Shown: positions 32,770 to 42,436 of the stretch, piece after piece | Position numbering within the stretch: the first letter of the stretch is position 1 | How the letters are laid out: every line of letters begins with the position of its first letter | From: Streptomyces rimosus | GTDB lineage: Bacteria > Actinomycetota > Actinomycetes > Streptomycetales > Streptomycetaceae | Assembly (NCBI RefSeq): GCF_008704655.1 | Contig: NZ_CP023688.1 | Location: 2,790,001 to 2,854,000, forward strand | Reading direction: 5' to 3' | Length of the DNA: 64,000 bases | Translations under genes and position numbers: made by a program | Notes under the pieces: model-generated | Seen by the model: only the letters and a program-made list of their open reading frames with translations | Told to the model about the DNA's origin: nothing | Databases searched by the model: none

Positions 32770-33855
32770 TCAGCCCAGCGGATGCATCCAGCCGTGGCTG
32801 TCCGGCGTGGCGCCCGTCTGGAGGTCCAGGAGGGCCTTGCGGAGCTTCATGGTGACCTCGCCGGGCTTGCCGTCGCCGACGGTCCAGGAGGCGGCCTCGG
32901 ACTTGACGGAGCCGACGGGGGTGATGACGGCGGCGGTGCCGCAGGCGAAGACCTCGGTGAGGGAGCCGTCCTCGGTGGCGGCCTTCCAGTCCTCGACGGA
33001 GATGCGGCCCTCGGCGGCCTCGTAACCGAGGTCGGTGGCGATCTTCAGAAGGGAGTCGCGGGTGATGCCGGGGAGCAGGGAGCCGGACAGCTCCGGGGTG
33101 ACGATCTTGTTCCCGTACACGAAGTACAGGTTCATGCCGCCCATTTCCTCGATCCAGCGGCGCTCGATCGCGTCCAGCCAGACGACCTGGTCGCAGCCGT
33201 GCTGGGCGGCCTGGGCCTGGGCGACGAGGGAGGCGGCGTAGTTGCCGCCGGTCTTGGCGGCGCCGGTGCCCCCGCGCACGGCGCGCACGTACTCCTGGGA
33301 CAGCCAGACCGAGACCGGCTTGACGCCGCCGGTGAAGTAGGCGCCGGCGGGCGAGGCGATGACGATGAACAGGTACTCGTTGGCCGGCCGGACGCCCAGG
33401 CCGACCTCGCTCGCGATCATGAAGGGGCGCAGGTAGAGCGATTCCTCACCGGAGGCGGGCACCCAGTTCTTGTCCTGCCGGACCAGCGCGTCGCAGGCCT
33501 CGATGAAGGTCTCGACGGGCAGCTCGGGCATGCCCAGGCGGCGGGCGGAAGCCTGGAAGCGGCGGGCGTTGGCGTCCGGGCGGAAGGTGGCGACGGTGCC
33601 GTCGGGCTGGCGGTACGCCTTGAGGCCCTCGAAGATCGTCTGCGCGTAGTGCAGCGTCATGTTGGCCGGGTCCATCGACAGCGGCGCGTACGGCACCAGC
33701 TGGGCGTCGTGCCAGCCGCGGCCTTCCGTCCACTTGATCGTCACCATGTGGTCGGTGAAGTACCGGCCGAAGCCGGGGCTGGCCAGGATCTTCTCCCGCT
33801 CCGCGTCGGACAGCGGGTGGGCGGAGGGCTTGAGCTCGATCGTGGGCGTCGTCAT
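32770..33855 (-). CDS. ilvE: branched-chain amino acid aminotransferase
   Basis: This gene encodes 361 aa. The PLP enzyme makes the last step of Leu, Ile and Val synthesis, transferring the amino group from glutamate. The N-terminal [28 protein letters not shown] and [28 protein letters not shown] are of the IlvE type II group. The PLP lysine lies in [20 protein letters not shown], and the end shows [15 protein letters not shown] and [17 protein letters not shown]. The gene is monocistronic, ending at a perfect hairpin. A GATAAT-like -10 about 100 bp upstream (33957-33962 on the minus strand) is a weak promoter candidate. Confidence 0.97.
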   Translation of the reverse strand: MTTPTIELKPSAHPLSDAEREKILASPGFGRYFTDHMVTIKWTEGRGWHDAQLVPYAPLSMDPANMTLHYAQTIFEGLKAYRQPDGTVATFRPDANARRFQASARRLGMPELPVETFIEACDALVRQDKNWVPASGEESLYLRPFMIASEVGLGVRPANEYLFIVIASPAGAYFTGGVKPVSVWLSQEYVRAVRGGTGAAKTGGNYAASLVAQAQAAQHGCDQVVWLDAIERRWIEEMGGMNLYFVYGNKIVTPELSGSLLPGITRDSLLKIATDLGYEAAEGRISVEDWKAATEDGSLTEVFACGTAAVITPVGSVKSEAASWTVGDGKPGEVTMKLRKALLDLQTGATPDSHGWMHPLG

Positions 33856-34098
33856 GAGTGCGTGTCCTTCACCGGTGAGGTTATGGGGCCGCGCTCACGA
33901 ACTCCTAGCCGTTACAGGACGTCCGGTACTCCCCTCGTACGGCGGCTCCACGTTCGATTATCGCTCCCGAGCTGCCGGGGAGGAAACGCCGTGCTGCGAA
34001 GGACGGGACGCCCCGGCTCCGGGACCGGACCCGTGTGCGCCTGCCAGGGGTCGATGGTCGCACCGAATCCGGCGGCAGCACAGTCGCGGGTATGCGTG

Positions 34099-34129
34099 AC
34101 AGCGCCGGGGCGGTGCGCCCCGGCGCTGT
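34099..34129. terminator. hairpin downstream of leuB
   Basis: ACAGCGCCGGGGC (34099-34111) and GCCCCGGCGCTGT (34117-34129) form a perfect 13-bp stem with a GGTGC loop, 30 bp after the leuB stop. It separates leuB from ilvE; the remaining 240 bp to ilvE hold only promoter sequence. Confidence 0.88.
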
Positions 34130-34159
34130 GGGCGGCCGGCCGCCGGCCGGGCCGGTGCC

Positions 34160-35200
34160 TCAGCCCGCCACCCGGGAGGCCAGCGCGTCGCCGATCTCGC
34201 CGGTGGTGCGGGGGGCCGTGCCGCGGGCTTCGAGGTCGGCGGCGACGGCGCCTTCGATACGGGCCGCCTCGGCCTCGTAACCGAGGTGGCGCAGGAGGAG
34301 GGCGACGGACAGCACGGTGGCCGTCGGGTCGGCCTTGCCGGTGCCCGCGATGTCCGGGGCCGAGCCGTGCACCGGCTCGAACATGGACGGGAAGGCGCCG
34401 GTGGGGTTGATGTTGCCGGAGGCGGCCAGGCCGATGCCGCCGGTCACGGCGGCGGCGAGGTCGGTGAGGATGTCGCCGAAGAGGTTGTCGGTGACGATCA
34501 CGTCGAACCGCTCGGGCTGTGTGACGAAGAAGATCGTCGCGGCGTCCACGTGCAGATAGTCGGTGGTGACCTCGGGGAACTCCTCGCCCACCTTGTCGAA
34601 GATCTTCTTCCACATGTGGCCCGCGTGCACCAGGACGTTGTTCTTGTGGACCAGCGTCAGCTTCTTGCGCGGCCGCGCGGCGGCCCGCGCGTACGCGTCC
34701 CGCACCACCCGCTCCACGCCGTACGCGGTGTTCAGGCTGACCTCGGTGGCGACCTCGTGCGGGGTGCCGGTGCGCAGGCTGCCGCCGTTGCCCGTGTACG
34801 GGCCCTCGGTGCCCTCGCGGACGACGACGAAGTCGATGTCGGGGCGGCCGGCGAGCGGCGTCGCGGTGTTCGGGAAGAGCTTCGACGGGCGCAGGTTGAC
34901 GTAGTGGTCGAAGGCGAAGCGCAGCTTCAGGAGCAGGCCGCGCTCCAGGACGCCGGAGGGTACGGACGGGTCGCCGATCGCGCCGAGCAGGATCGCGTCG
35001 TGCTCCTTGAGGGACTCCAGGTCCGCGTCCGGCAGCGTCTCGCCGGTGGCGTGCCACCGCCGGGCGCCGAGGTCGTACTCCTTGGTTTCCAGCTTGACGT
35101 CCTGCGGGAGGACCGCGCCGAGGACCTTCAGTCCTTGGGCGACGACCTCCTGGCCGATACCGTCACCGGGAATCACTGCGAGGCGAATGCTGCGAGACAT
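34160..35200 (-). CDS. leuB: 3-isopropylmalate dehydrogenase
   Basis: This gene encodes 346 aa from ATG 35200. It oxidatively decarboxylates 3-isopropylmalate to 2-ketoisocaproate precursor with NAD in leucine synthesis. Key segments: [85 protein letters not shown] and the NAD-binding [29 protein letters not shown]. The length is that of the shorter actinobacterial LeuB. It is monocistronic, divergent from the metallophosphoesterase gene, and separated from ilvE by a strong terminator. Confidence 0.97.
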   Translation of the reverse strand: MSRSIRLAVIPGDGIGQEVVAQGLKVLGAVLPQDVKLETKEYDLGARRWHATGETLPDADLESLKEHDAILLGAIGDPSVPSGVLERGLLLKLRFAFDHYVNLRPSKLFPNTATPLAGRPDIDFVVVREGTEGPYTGNGGSLRTGTPHEVATEVSLNTAYGVERVVRDAYARAAARPRKKLTLVHKNNVLVHAGHMWKKIFDKVGEEFPEVTTDYLHVDAATIFFVTQPERFDVIVTDNLFGDILTDLAAAVTGGIGLAASGNINPTGAFPSMFEPVHGSAPDIAGTGKADPTATVLSVALLLRHLGYEAEAARIEGAVAADLEARGTAPRTTGEIGDALASRVAG

Positions 35201-35329
35201 GCCTGGACCCTACTCTTCGTCCCATTGGTTGACACATGCCGTCCGGGATACGGACACATGAGGAGCCGGTCACCTGCCGTTCACCCGGAGGGCTTCCGCT
35301 CGTCGAACAGCGGTGCGACGTTGCGCAGC

Positions 35330-36895
35330 ATGGACACACCACGCGTGGGCATCCCCGAACCGCTGGCCGGCCGCCTGAGCATGCCCGAGCAGCACGAGTA
35401 CCTCCGGACGAAACTGACCCGCCGAGGACTGCTGCGCACCTCCGCCGTCACGGCGGGTGCCGTCGCGGGCGGCGGGCTGCTGGCGGCCCCCGCCCAGGCC
35501 GCCTCCCCCACCCTGCTCTCCTCCCCCGCCACCGGCGCGGTGCACGGCTCGCTGGTCGCGCCGTTCGGCCGGCACCTGGCCTTCGGCGCCGACCCCCGCC
35601 ACCAGATGCGCGTCTCGTGGCAGGTGCCGTTCGCGGTCAAGCGGCCGTTCCTGCGTGTGGGACTGCGGCCGTGGGACCTGAGCCGCAAGATCCAGGCCGA
35701 GGTACGGGACCTGCACACGCCGTCGCTGAGCAAGAAGCTGCCCGCGGTGGACCAGTACTACCTGCACGCGGCGCTCGACGGGCTGCGGCCGGGCACCACG
35801 TACTACTACGGCGTCGGCCACGACGGCTTCGACCCCGCCGACGCCCGGCACTTCGGCACCCTCGGCACCTTCCGCACCGCACCGGCCCGCGCCGAGCGGT
35901 TCGTCTTCACCGCCTTCGGCGACCAGGGCGTCAGCTACCACGCGCTCGCCAACGACCAGCTCATCCTGGGCCAGAACCCGTCCTTCCACCTGCACGCGGG
36001 CGACATCTGCTACGCCGACCCGGACGGCAGCGGCACCGACCACGACACCTACGACGCGCGCCAGTGGGACCAGTTCCTGGCACAGACCGAGTCGGTGGCC
36101 AAGACCGTGCCGTGGATGGTGACGACCGGCAACCACGACATGGAGGCGTGGTACTCCCCCAACGGGTACGGCGGCCAGAACGCGCGCTGGACCCTGCCGG
36201 GCAACGGTCCCGACGCCGAGAGCGCGCCCGGCGTCTACTCCTTCACGTACGGGAACGTCGCCGTCGTCGCGCTCGACGCCAACGACGTGTCGTACGAGAT
36301 CCCCGCCAACCTCGGCGTGACCGGCGGCCGGCAGACGAAGTGGCTGGACCGCAGGCTCGGCGAACTGCGCGCCACGCGGGGGATCGACTTCATCGTGGTC
36401 TTCTTCCACCACTGCGCCTTCTCCACCACCAACTCGCACGCCTCGGAGGGCGGGGTGCGCGACGCGTGGCTGCCGCTGTTCGAGAAGCACCAGGTGGACC
36501 TGGTGGTCAACGGCCACAACCATGTCTACGAGCGGACCGACGCGATCAAGGGCGGCCGGGTCTCGAAGAAGGTGCCGATCGGCGAGACGGTGGACTCCAC
36601 GCGCGAGGGCATCGTGTACGTGACGGCCGGCGGCGCGGGCAAGTCGCTCTACGACTTCCCGGTGCCCGACAGCTACGAGGGTCACGTCAAGGATCTGGAC
36701 CATGTGGACACGTACCACTGGGCCAAGGGCAGGGAGAAGGTCAAGGAGACGGTGCAGTGGTCGCGGGTGCGCTACACCGGCTACTCCTTCATCGCCGTCG
36801 AGGTCCTGCCGGGCCACCGGCCGCGGATGAAGGTCACCGCGCTCGCCGAGTCCGGGGAGAGCGTCGACCGCTTCGAGGTCACCCGCCGCCGCTGA
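35330..36895 (+). CDS. Tat-exported purple-acid-phosphatase-like metallophosphoesterase
   Basis: This gene encodes 521 aa from ATG 35330; an in-frame ATG at 35258 would add 24 residues and cannot be excluded because neither has a strong ribosome binding site. A Tat signal (LTRRGLLRTSAVTAGAVAGGGLLAAPAQA) ends near residue 60. A fibronectin-like N-terminal domain (QMRVSWQVPFAV, LRPGTTYYYGVGHDG) precedes the metallophosphatase domain with HAGDICYAD, TTGNHDME, FFHHCAFST and NGHNHVYERT, the metal-ligand motifs of purple acid phosphatases. It is probably a cell-surface or secreted phosphomonoesterase for phosphate scavenging; no pho box was identified. Confidence 0.93.
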   Translation: MDTPRVGIPEPLAGRLSMPEQHEYLRTKLTRRGLLRTSAVTAGAVAGGGLLAAPAQAASPTLLSSPATGAVHGSLVAPFGRHLAFGADPRHQMRVSWQVPFAVKRPFLRVGLRPWDLSRKIQAEVRDLHTPSLSKKLPAVDQYYLHAALDGLRPGTTYYYGVGHDGFDPADARHFGTLGTFRTAPARAERFVFTAFGDQGVSYHALANDQLILGQNPSFHLHAGDICYADPDGSGTDHDTYDARQWDQFLAQTESVAKTVPWMVTTGNHDMEAWYSPNGYGGQNARWTLPGNGPDAESAPGVYSFTYGNVAVVALDANDVSYEIPANLGVTGGRQTKWLDRRLGELRATRGIDFIVVFFHHCAFSTTNSHASEGGVRDAWLPLFEKHQVDLVVNGHNHVYERTDAIKGGRVSKKVPIGETVDSTREGIVYVTAGGAGKSLYDFPVPDSYEGHVKDLDHVDTYHWAKGREKVKETVQWSRVRYTGYSFIAVEVLPGHRPRMKVTALAESGESVDRFEVTRRR

Positions 36896-36961
36896 GCGGA
36901 CCGGGACGGGCGTGCCCGCGCGCACCGCGCGCCGCACGCCCGCCCACCGGACGGCCGGAGG

Positions 36962-37093
36962 TCAGTGCCCGGTCGAGCCGCCGTTGTCGCGGCGGTCGAG
37001 CGCCCGCTGGAGCGCGGCGGCGGCGTTCTTGCGGTCGGCCTCGTTGGTCGCACGGGCGGAGTGCCGGATTCTGCGGACAGCGGTCTTGGTCAT
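36962..37093 (-). CDS. 43-residue basic protein
   Basis: ATG 37093 is preceded by GGAGG at 6 nt, a near-ideal site. The protein is MTKTAVRRIRHSARATNEAD followed by RKNAAAALQRALDRRDNGGS and TGH: highly basic, with an amphipathic helix-like Ala/Leu stretch. There is no membrane segment. The family is not recognised. It may be a nucleic-acid- or ribosome-associated small protein. A perfect 16-bp palindrome and an AT-rich promoter-like stretch lie 125-200 bp upstream. The gene is convergent with the phosphoesterase gene. Confidence 0.72.
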   Translation of the reverse strand: MTKTAVRRIRHSARATNEADRKNAAAALQRALDRRDNGGSTGH

Positions 37094-37448
37094 GATGCGC
37101 CTCCAATGCCAAAGCCCCGAGAAATGAAACGGAAGCGTCCTTCCGGAAACGGCCGAAAAGCGCGGGGGCCTCGGCACAGCAGGGATCACCTGCCCACACA
37201 GCCGGGCCACACCCGCCACCGCTCGATCGAGCGGAACGTTCAGCTTCTACAACGCTAAGCCAGCAACGCCGTGCTGTCTGCACAATTACTTGGGCTTCCT
37301 ACTATTTGAGACGGGCTATGGCCTGAGGTGCACGATCGGGTGATCGGTCGAGATCCGGGCGCGGGCGGGGACACGGCTCCGTAGCGTGACGGCGTCGCTT
37401 GTGCCATGGGGCCGGGCGCGCCCACACTTGAGGAGGAGGTGCTACGCC
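37094..37448. other. divergent regulatory region of the 43-aa and Uma2 genes
   Basis: These 355 bp have no gene. A 16-bp perfect palindrome lies at 37219-37234. The stretch 37240-37315 is markedly AT-richer than the rest, with promoter-like elements on the minus strand. A GGAGG box at 37432-37438 serves the Uma2 gene. Longer minus-strand readings through this region are shadows. Confidence 0.55.
37219..37234. promoter_or_regulatory. perfect 16-bp palindrome
   Basis: CCGCTCGATCGAGCGG is completely self-complementary. It lies in the 5' region of the 43-residue gene. It may be an operator or RNA hairpin; no binding protein is known. Confidence 0.55.
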
Positions 37449-38108
37449 ATGACCGCTCTTGCCCATGAGACCCCCTGGGGCTTCGCCCCCGAACCGTCCG
37501 GCCAGGAGGTGCCCAGGCCGGATCTGGATGAGGTCCTGTGGCAGGCGTGGGAAGCCATGGAACTCCCCGAGGGCTTCCACGCCGAGATCATCGAGGGGTT
37601 CATCGAGGTGTCGCCGACAGGCTGTTACGCGCACAGCCAGATCGCCAACAAGCTGCGCCGCGCCGCCGACAGATATTTGGCCGACGGACCGTACGCGGGT
37701 CACCAGGACACCAATGTGGTCCACGATCGCAAGGTTTGGATTCCCGACGTGATCATCGCCCTTGAGGATTTCGAGGCGCAGGACGTCATCGAACACGGAG
37801 TCGGAGTCAAAGCCTCTGCTGTGGAGGTGGCCGTCGAAGTGGTCTCCCCTGGCCACAACAGCATCACGCGCGACCGCGTCCGCAAGCGCCGTGCCTACGC
37901 CCGTGCTGGCATCCCCGTCTATGTCCTCGTCGACGACCATGATCTCCGCGGCATCGTCACCGTGTTCACCTCCCCCATGCCCGACAAGGGCGACTACGCC
38001 GCCGAACACCGAGTCCCCTACGGCACCGACATCACCATCCCCGAAGGCCCCGCCAAGGGCTTCGTCATCGACGAGACGATCACCGGCCCCCCACGCGGCG
38101 ACCGCTGA
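37449..38108 (+). CDS. Uma2-family (DUF820) PD-(D/E)XK nuclease-like protein
   Basis: This gene encodes 219 aa from ATG 37449 with GGAGG upstream. It is a typical Uma2 protein: MELPEGFHAEIIEGFIEVSP carries the first acidic residue, VWIPDVIIAL the catalytic-Asp strand and VEVAVEVVSPGHNSITRDRVRKRRAYARAGIPVYVLVDDHD the E-x-V and K region of the restriction-endonuclease-like fold. Multiple Uma2 genes are usual in Streptomyces, and their role is unknown; nuclease activity is predicted by fold only. No methylase or mobile element is adjacent. The gene ends at a strong hairpin shared with pruA. Confidence 0.93.
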   Translation: MTALAHETPWGFAPEPSGQEVPRPDLDEVLWQAWEAMELPEGFHAEIIEGFIEVSPTGCYAHSQIANKLRRAADRYLADGPYAGHQDTNVVHDRKVWIPDVIIALEDFEAQDVIEHGVGVKASAVEVAVEVVSPGHNSITRDRVRKRRAYARAGIPVYVLVDDHDLRGIVTVFTSPMPDKGDYAAEHRVPYGTDITIPEGPAKGFVIDETITGPPRGDR

Positions 38109-38112
38109 CCGT

Positions 38113-38160
38113 ACGCGGACGGCCCGGCCCCCCACCAAAGGGGCGCCGGGCCGTCCGCGT
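38113..38160. terminator. bidirectional terminator between Uma2 gene and pruA
   Basis: ACGCGGACGGCCCGGC (38113-38128) pairs with GCCGGGCCGTCCGCGT (38145-38160). The inner CCCC/GGGG lengthens the stem. Convergent genes flank it. Confidence 0.88.
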
Positions 38161-38176
38161 GCTACGGGGCTACGGC

Positions 38177-39808
38177 TCAGCCCATGTGCGGGTAGCGGTA
38201 GTCCGTCGGGGCGACCATCGTTTCCTTGATGGCGCGGGGGGACATCCAGCGGATGAGGTTGAACTTGGAGCCGGCCTTGTCGTTGGTGCCGGAGGCGCGG
38301 CCGCCGCCGAAGGGCTGCTGGCCGACGATGGAGCCGGTGGGGCGGTCGTTGAGGTAGAAGTTGCCGGCCGCGAAGCGCAGCTTCTCCGACGCCTCGACGA
38401 GGACCTGGCGGTCCTGGGCGAGGACGGCGCCGGTCAGGGCGTACGCCGAGGCGGACTCCATCTGCTCCAGCATCGCGTCGAAGTCGGCGTCCTCGTAGAC
38501 GTGGACGGCGATGATCGGGCCGAAGTACTCGGTCTTGAAGACCTCGTTCTCCGGGTCGGAGCAGGCGATCACGGTCGGGCGCACGAAGTAGCCCACCGAG
38601 TCGTCGTACGTGCCGCCCGCGACGATCTCGCAGGTCGGGTCCTGCTTGGCGCGGTCGATCGCGGCCTTGTTCTTGGCGAAGGAGCGGTCGTCGATGACGG
38701 CGCCGATGAAGTTCGACAGGTCGGTGACGTCGCCCATGGTCAGGCCCTCGACCTCGGCGACCAGGTCGTCCTTGAAGCCGCCCTCCCACAGGGAGCGCGC
38801 GATGTAGGCGCGGGAGGCCGCGGAGCACTTCTGGCCCTGGTACTCGAAGGCGCCGCGGGTGATGGCGGTCTTCAGGATCGCCGGGTCGGCGGTCGGGTGG
38901 GCGACGATGAAGTCCTTGCCGCCGGTCTCGCCGACCAGGCGCGGGTAGGAGCGGTAGTTCGTGATGTTCTCGCCGACCGCCTTCCACAGGTACTGGAAGG
39001 TGGCGGTGGAGCCGGTGAAGTGGACGCCGGCCAGCTCCGGGTGCGGCAGCGCGACCTCGGAGACCTCCTTGCCGTCGCCGGTCACCAGGTTGATGACGCC
39101 CTTGGGCAGGCCGGCCTCCTCCAGGAGCTGCATGAGCAGGATCGCGGAGTGGGTCTGCGTGGGGGACGGCTTCCAGACGACGACGTTGCCCATGAGGGCG
39201 GGCGCGGTCGGCAGGTTGCCGGCGATGGCGGTGAAGTTGAAGGGCGTGATCGCGTAGACGAAGCCCTCCAGCGGGCGGTGGTCCAGGCGGTTCCAGACGC
39301 CGTTCGGCTGGATGGGCGGCTGCTCCTGGAGCAGTTCGCGCGCGAAGTGGACGTTGAAGCGCCAGAAGTCCACCAGCTCACAGGGCGCGTCGATCTCGGC
39401 CTGCTGGGCGGTCTTGGACTGGCCGAGCATCGTGGAGGCGGCGATGGTCTCGCGCCACGGGCCGGACAGCAGGTCCGCGGCCTTGAGCAGGATCGCGGCG
39501 CGGTCGTCGAAGGACATGGCGCGCCAGGCCGGGGCGGCGGCCAGGGCGGCGTCGATGGCGTCCTGGGCGTCCTGGCGGGTGGCGTTGGCGTACGTGCCGA
39601 TGACCGCCTTGTGGTTGTGCGGCTGCACGACGTCGAAGCGCTCGCCGCCGCCCATCCGCTTCTCGCCGTTGATGGTCATCGGCAGCTCGATGGGGTTCTC
39701 GGCCAGCTCCTTGAGCTTGGCCTCCAGGCGCGCCCGCTCGGGGGAACCGGGGGCGTAGCCGTGCACCGGCTCGTTGTACGGGGCGGGGACGTGGGTCACG
39801 GCGTCCAT
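38177..39808 (-). CDS. pruA: L-glutamate gamma-semialdehyde (P5C) dehydrogenase
   Basis: This gene encodes 543 aa from ATG 39808. It oxidises glutamate semialdehyde to glutamate with NAD, the second step of proline catabolism. The aldehyde dehydrogenase fold shows FNFTAIAGNLPTAPALMGNVVVWKPSPTQ, FTGSTATFQYLWKAVGEN, LVGETGGKDFIV with the general base region, and the catalytic cysteine in YQGQKCSAASRAYI. The length and the DAVTHVPAPYNEPVHGYAPGS start match the stand-alone PruA group (RocA2-type). Its gene follows proline dehydrogenase by 108 bp on the same strand; the spacer contains a hairpin (39891-39909). Confidence 0.97.
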   Translation of the reverse strand: MDAVTHVPAPYNEPVHGYAPGSPERARLEAKLKELAENPIELPMTINGEKRMGGGERFDVVQPHNHKAVIGTYANATRQDAQDAIDAALAAAPAWRAMSFDDRAAILLKAADLLSGPWRETIAASTMLGQSKTAQQAEIDAPCELVDFWRFNVHFARELLQEQPPIQPNGVWNRLDHRPLEGFVYAITPFNFTAIAGNLPTAPALMGNVVVWKPSPTQTHSAILLMQLLEEAGLPKGVINLVTGDGKEVSEVALPHPELAGVHFTGSTATFQYLWKAVGENITNYRSYPRLVGETGGKDFIVAHPTADPAILKTAITRGAFEYQGQKCSAASRAYIARSLWEGGFKDDLVAEVEGLTMGDVTDLSNFIGAVIDDRSFAKNKAAIDRAKQDPTCEIVAGGTYDDSVGYFVRPTVIACSDPENEVFKTEYFGPIIAVHVYEDADFDAMLEQMESASAYALTGAVLAQDRQVLVEASEKLRFAAGNFYLNDRPTGSIVGQQPFGGGRASGTNDKAGSKFNLIRWMSPRAIKETMVAPTDYRYPHMG

Positions 39809-39916
39809 GTCGGCCGTCTCCTTCGGTCGGGGGTGTGCGGGTGCGTCACGTTGTGGGGCGCCCGGCCGCGGCGGCGGCCCGGCGCGCGGGGTCCGGCCGC
39901 GGGCCGGACGCCTGGC

Positions 39917-40843
39917 TCAGCCCTTGGTGGCGAGCGAGCGCAGGAAGAACACGAGGTTGGCGGGCCGCTCGGCGAGGCGCCGCATGAAGTAGCCGTACCA
40001 GTCGGTGCCGTACGGGATGTAGACACGCATCCGGTGGCCTTCCGCGACCAGGCGCTGCTGCTCGGCCTCGCGGATGCCGTAGAGCATCTGGAATTCGTAC
40101 TCGGCGGGCTTGCGGCCGAAGCGGCGGGCCAGCTCCTGGCCTATCGCCACCATCCGCGGGTCGTGCGACCCGATCATCGGGTAGCCCTTGCCCGCCATCA
40201 GGATCTTCAGGCAGCGTACATACGCCTTGTCGACCTCCCGCTTGTCCTGGAACGCGACCGTCGCGGGCTCCTTGTAGGCACCCTTGACCAGGCGCACGCG
40301 GGAGCCTTCCCAGGCCAGCGCGTGGCAGTCCTCCTCGGTGCGGAAGAGGTAGGACTGGACCACCGCGCCGGTCTGCGGGAAGCGGGCGCGCAGCTCGCCG
40401 AGGATCGCCAGGGTCGAGTCGACCGTGGTGTGGTCCTCCATGTCGAGGGTGACCGTGGTGCCGGCCTCGGCGGCGGCCTCGACGACCGGGGTGACGTTCT
40501 TCAGCGCCAGGTCGTGGCCGCCGGGCAGGGCCTGTCCGAAGGCGGAGAGCTTGACCGACATCTCGGCGCGCTCGCCGAGGCCCAGGTCCTTCAGGGCGGC
40601 GGTCAGGCGGAGGTAGGCGTCGCGGTTGCGCAGCGCCTCGGCCGGGTCGGTGATGTCCTCGCCGAGGTGGTCGAGGGTGACCTCCATACCGCGGTCGGCA
40701 AGGGACCGTACGGCGGCCATGGACGCGTCCAGCTCCTCGCCGGCGACGAAGCGGTCCACGACCGGGCGGGTGACCGGAGCGGCCGAAACGATACGGCGGA
40801 TGCTGTCGCTGCGCGCTGCTGCGAGAAGCACGGGACCCAGCAC
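39917..40843 (-). CDS. putA: proline dehydrogenase
   Basis: This gene encodes 308 aa from GTG 40843, with GGAGG 6 nt upstream; the far longer in-frame reading is noncoding. The flavoenzyme oxidises proline to pyrroline-5-carboxylate and passes electrons to the membrane quinone pool. The monofunctional short-form TIM barrel shows VTLDHLGEDI, MSVKLSAFGQ, LDMEDHTTVDSTLAIL, RLVKGAYKEP, IGSHDPRMVAIG, EYEFQMLYGIRE and YIPYGTDWYGYFMRRLAERPAN. It is divergent from the PucR regulator gene and precedes pruA, so proline is taken to glutamate by this two-gene unit. The symbol is by function; the protein is monofunctional, not the long PutA. Confidence 0.95.
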   Translation of the reverse strand: MLGPVLLAAARSDSIRRIVSAAPVTRPVVDRFVAGEELDASMAAVRSLADRGMEVTLDHLGEDITDPAEALRNRDAYLRLTAALKDLGLGERAEMSVKLSAFGQALPGGHDLALKNVTPVVEAAAEAGTTVTLDMEDHTTVDSTLAILGELRARFPQTGAVVQSYLFRTEEDCHALAWEGSRVRLVKGAYKEPATVAFQDKREVDKAYVRCLKILMAGKGYPMIGSHDPRMVAIGQELARRFGRKPAEYEFQMLYGIREAEQQRLVAEGHRMRVYIPYGTDWYGYFMRRLAERPANLVFFLRSLATKG

Positions 40844-40944
40844 GGGGCACCTCCACGATTCAGGGTGACATTGCCGGACAGGCGCCGGGCAGGCGGGCGC
40901 GACGGCAAGATGAGCCACCTGAAACTTAAGGATCTCGCTACTTC

Positions 40945-40981
40945 CCGGCCATCGACAGCTGTCTGGCCTTCGTGGCCGGGA
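40945..40981. promoter_or_regulatory. inverted repeats in the proline dehydrogenase/PucR divergent region
   Basis: GACAGCTGTC (40954-40963) is a perfect palindrome inside wider arms CCCGGCCA and TGGCCGGG. The region separates proline dehydrogenase from the PucR regulator and is the natural site for PucR control. Confidence 0.5.
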
Positions 40982-41107
40982 TCTCAGACAGATGTATGAC
41001 AATGGTGGACGACCACAACGGCACCGGTGGGCGCACGTCCCCCGGTGACCGCACGGACACCGGGGGCACACCGCCCCGGGGAGCGACGGAAAGGAGCCGC
41101 GCGGCGC

Positions 41108-42436
41108 ATGCGGGGCGATTACCAACAGCTCGTGGACGAGATCTCGGCCGCCCTCGGCGCACCGGCCACCCTTGAGGACCGCGATTTCGGGCTGATCGCC
41201 TTCGGCGCCCACGAAGGCGACGACGACCTGGTCATGGACCCGGTACGGACCCGGTCGATCCTCCAGCGCCGCTCGACGGCGGCCGTACGGGCCTGGTTCG
41301 AGGCGTTCGGCATCGCCCGCGCGACGACGGCGCTGCGCATCCCGCCCGACCCGGCGGCCGGCGTCTTCAAGGGGCGCATCTGCCTGCCCGTACGCCATCG
41401 CGGCATCGTCCACGGCTACGTCTGGCTGCTGGACGACGGCCACCTGACCGACCTGGAGCTGGGCGGGGGCGGGACGCCTCCGGACCCCCGTATCGAGCAG
41501 GCGATGGAGTCGGCCGCGGGCATCGGCGCCCTGCTGGCGGCGGAGGCGCGCGCGGGCGCCGAGCTGGGCGACCTGCTGCGCGCGTTGCTGCTGTCGCGGC
41601 CCGGGGAGCGTTCCTCCGCGGCGGCGGCGCTGCGCGACGGCCTGCGCTCCGCGCCGGACGCGCCCCTGATGGTGGTCGCGGTGACGCCATGGGACGTCCC
41701 CGAGGCCGATCAGGCGCCACTGCCCAATCTGCCGGGGCTGCTCGCCGCCTGCACACTGCCCGCCGCGAATGCGTCCGCAAACGGGTCCACGAATGGCGCC
41801 GAGGCCCCGCGCCCGGCCCCGTCCGCCGCCCCGTCCGCCCCGGCGGCACGCCGCGCCACCCCCGCCCCGCCGCCGCGCGCGACCGCCGACGCCCCGTCCC
41901 TGGCGGCTCTCGTACGGCTGCGCTCGCCGTCCTCCCTCGCCGCGGCCCACACGGTGGCCGAACACCTGCTGCGCTCCCCGCGCGCGGGCGGGGGCCTGGC
42001 GCCGTCCGGGGCCGGTTCCCCTACGTTGCCGGTGGCCGCCGGGCTCGGTACGCCCGTACGGGAGTTGGCCGGATTGCCCACCACCTGGCACGAGGCGCTG
42101 GCCGCGGCGCGGGCCGCCCGCGCCGAGCCGCGGCTGGGCCCGGTGGCCGAATGGGCCGCCATCGGCTCGTACCGCCTGCTGACCGGCCTGCCGTCGGCCG
42201 AACCGGACTCGACCGTCCGCCCTCTGCTGGCGCCCGCGCACAGTGAACTCGCCCGTACCGCCGAGGTGTTCCTCGACTGCGCGGGCCAGGCGGGCCGCGC
42301 CGCCCAGGCGCTCGGTATCCACCGCCAGACGCTTTACTACCGGCTCGGCCGCGTCGAGAAGCTGACCGGTCTGGACCTGGACGAGGGCGGGGACCGGCTG
42401 CTGCTGCACATGGCGCTGAAGACGGCGCGGTTGTGA
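41108..42436 (+). CDS. PucR-family transcriptional regulator
   Basis: This gene encodes 442 aa from ATG 41108. The N-terminal part reads [39 protein letters not shown] and has a GAF-like centre ([19 protein letters not shown]). An Ala/Pro-rich linker (about residues 220-300) leads to the C-terminal PucR helix-turn-helix: [58 protein letters not shown]. PucR proteins respond to substrates of the pathway beside them. Divergent position next to proline dehydrogenase makes proline-dependent activation of put genes the likely role. The Ala/Pro linker inside the protein is longer than usual. Confidence 0.92.
   Translation: MRGDYQQLVDEISAALGAPATLEDRDFGLIAFGAHEGDDDLVMDPVRTRSILQRRSTAAVRAWFEAFGIARATTALRIPPDPAAGVFKGRICLPVRHRGIVHGYVWLLDDGHLTDLELGGGGTPPDPRIEQAMESAAGIGALLAAEARAGAELGDLLRALLLSRPGERSSAAAALRDGLRSAPDAPLMVVAVTPWDVPEADQAPLPNLPGLLAACTLPAANASANGSTNGAEAPRPAPSAAPSAPAARRATPAPPPRATADAPSLAALVRLRSPSSLAAAHTVAEHLLRSPRAGGGLAPSGAGSPTLPVAAGLGTPVRELAGLPTTWHEALAAARAARAEPRLGPVAEWAAIGSYRLLTGLPSAEPDSTVRPLLAPAHSELARTAEVFLDCAGQAGRAAQALGIHRQTLYYRLGRVEKLTGLDLDEGGDRLLLHMALKTARL

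Noticed and set aside
37302..38987. Minus-strand frame spanning the Uma2 gene and part of pruA
   Set aside because: It runs antisense to Uma2 and in another frame of pruA, with no domain or start site.
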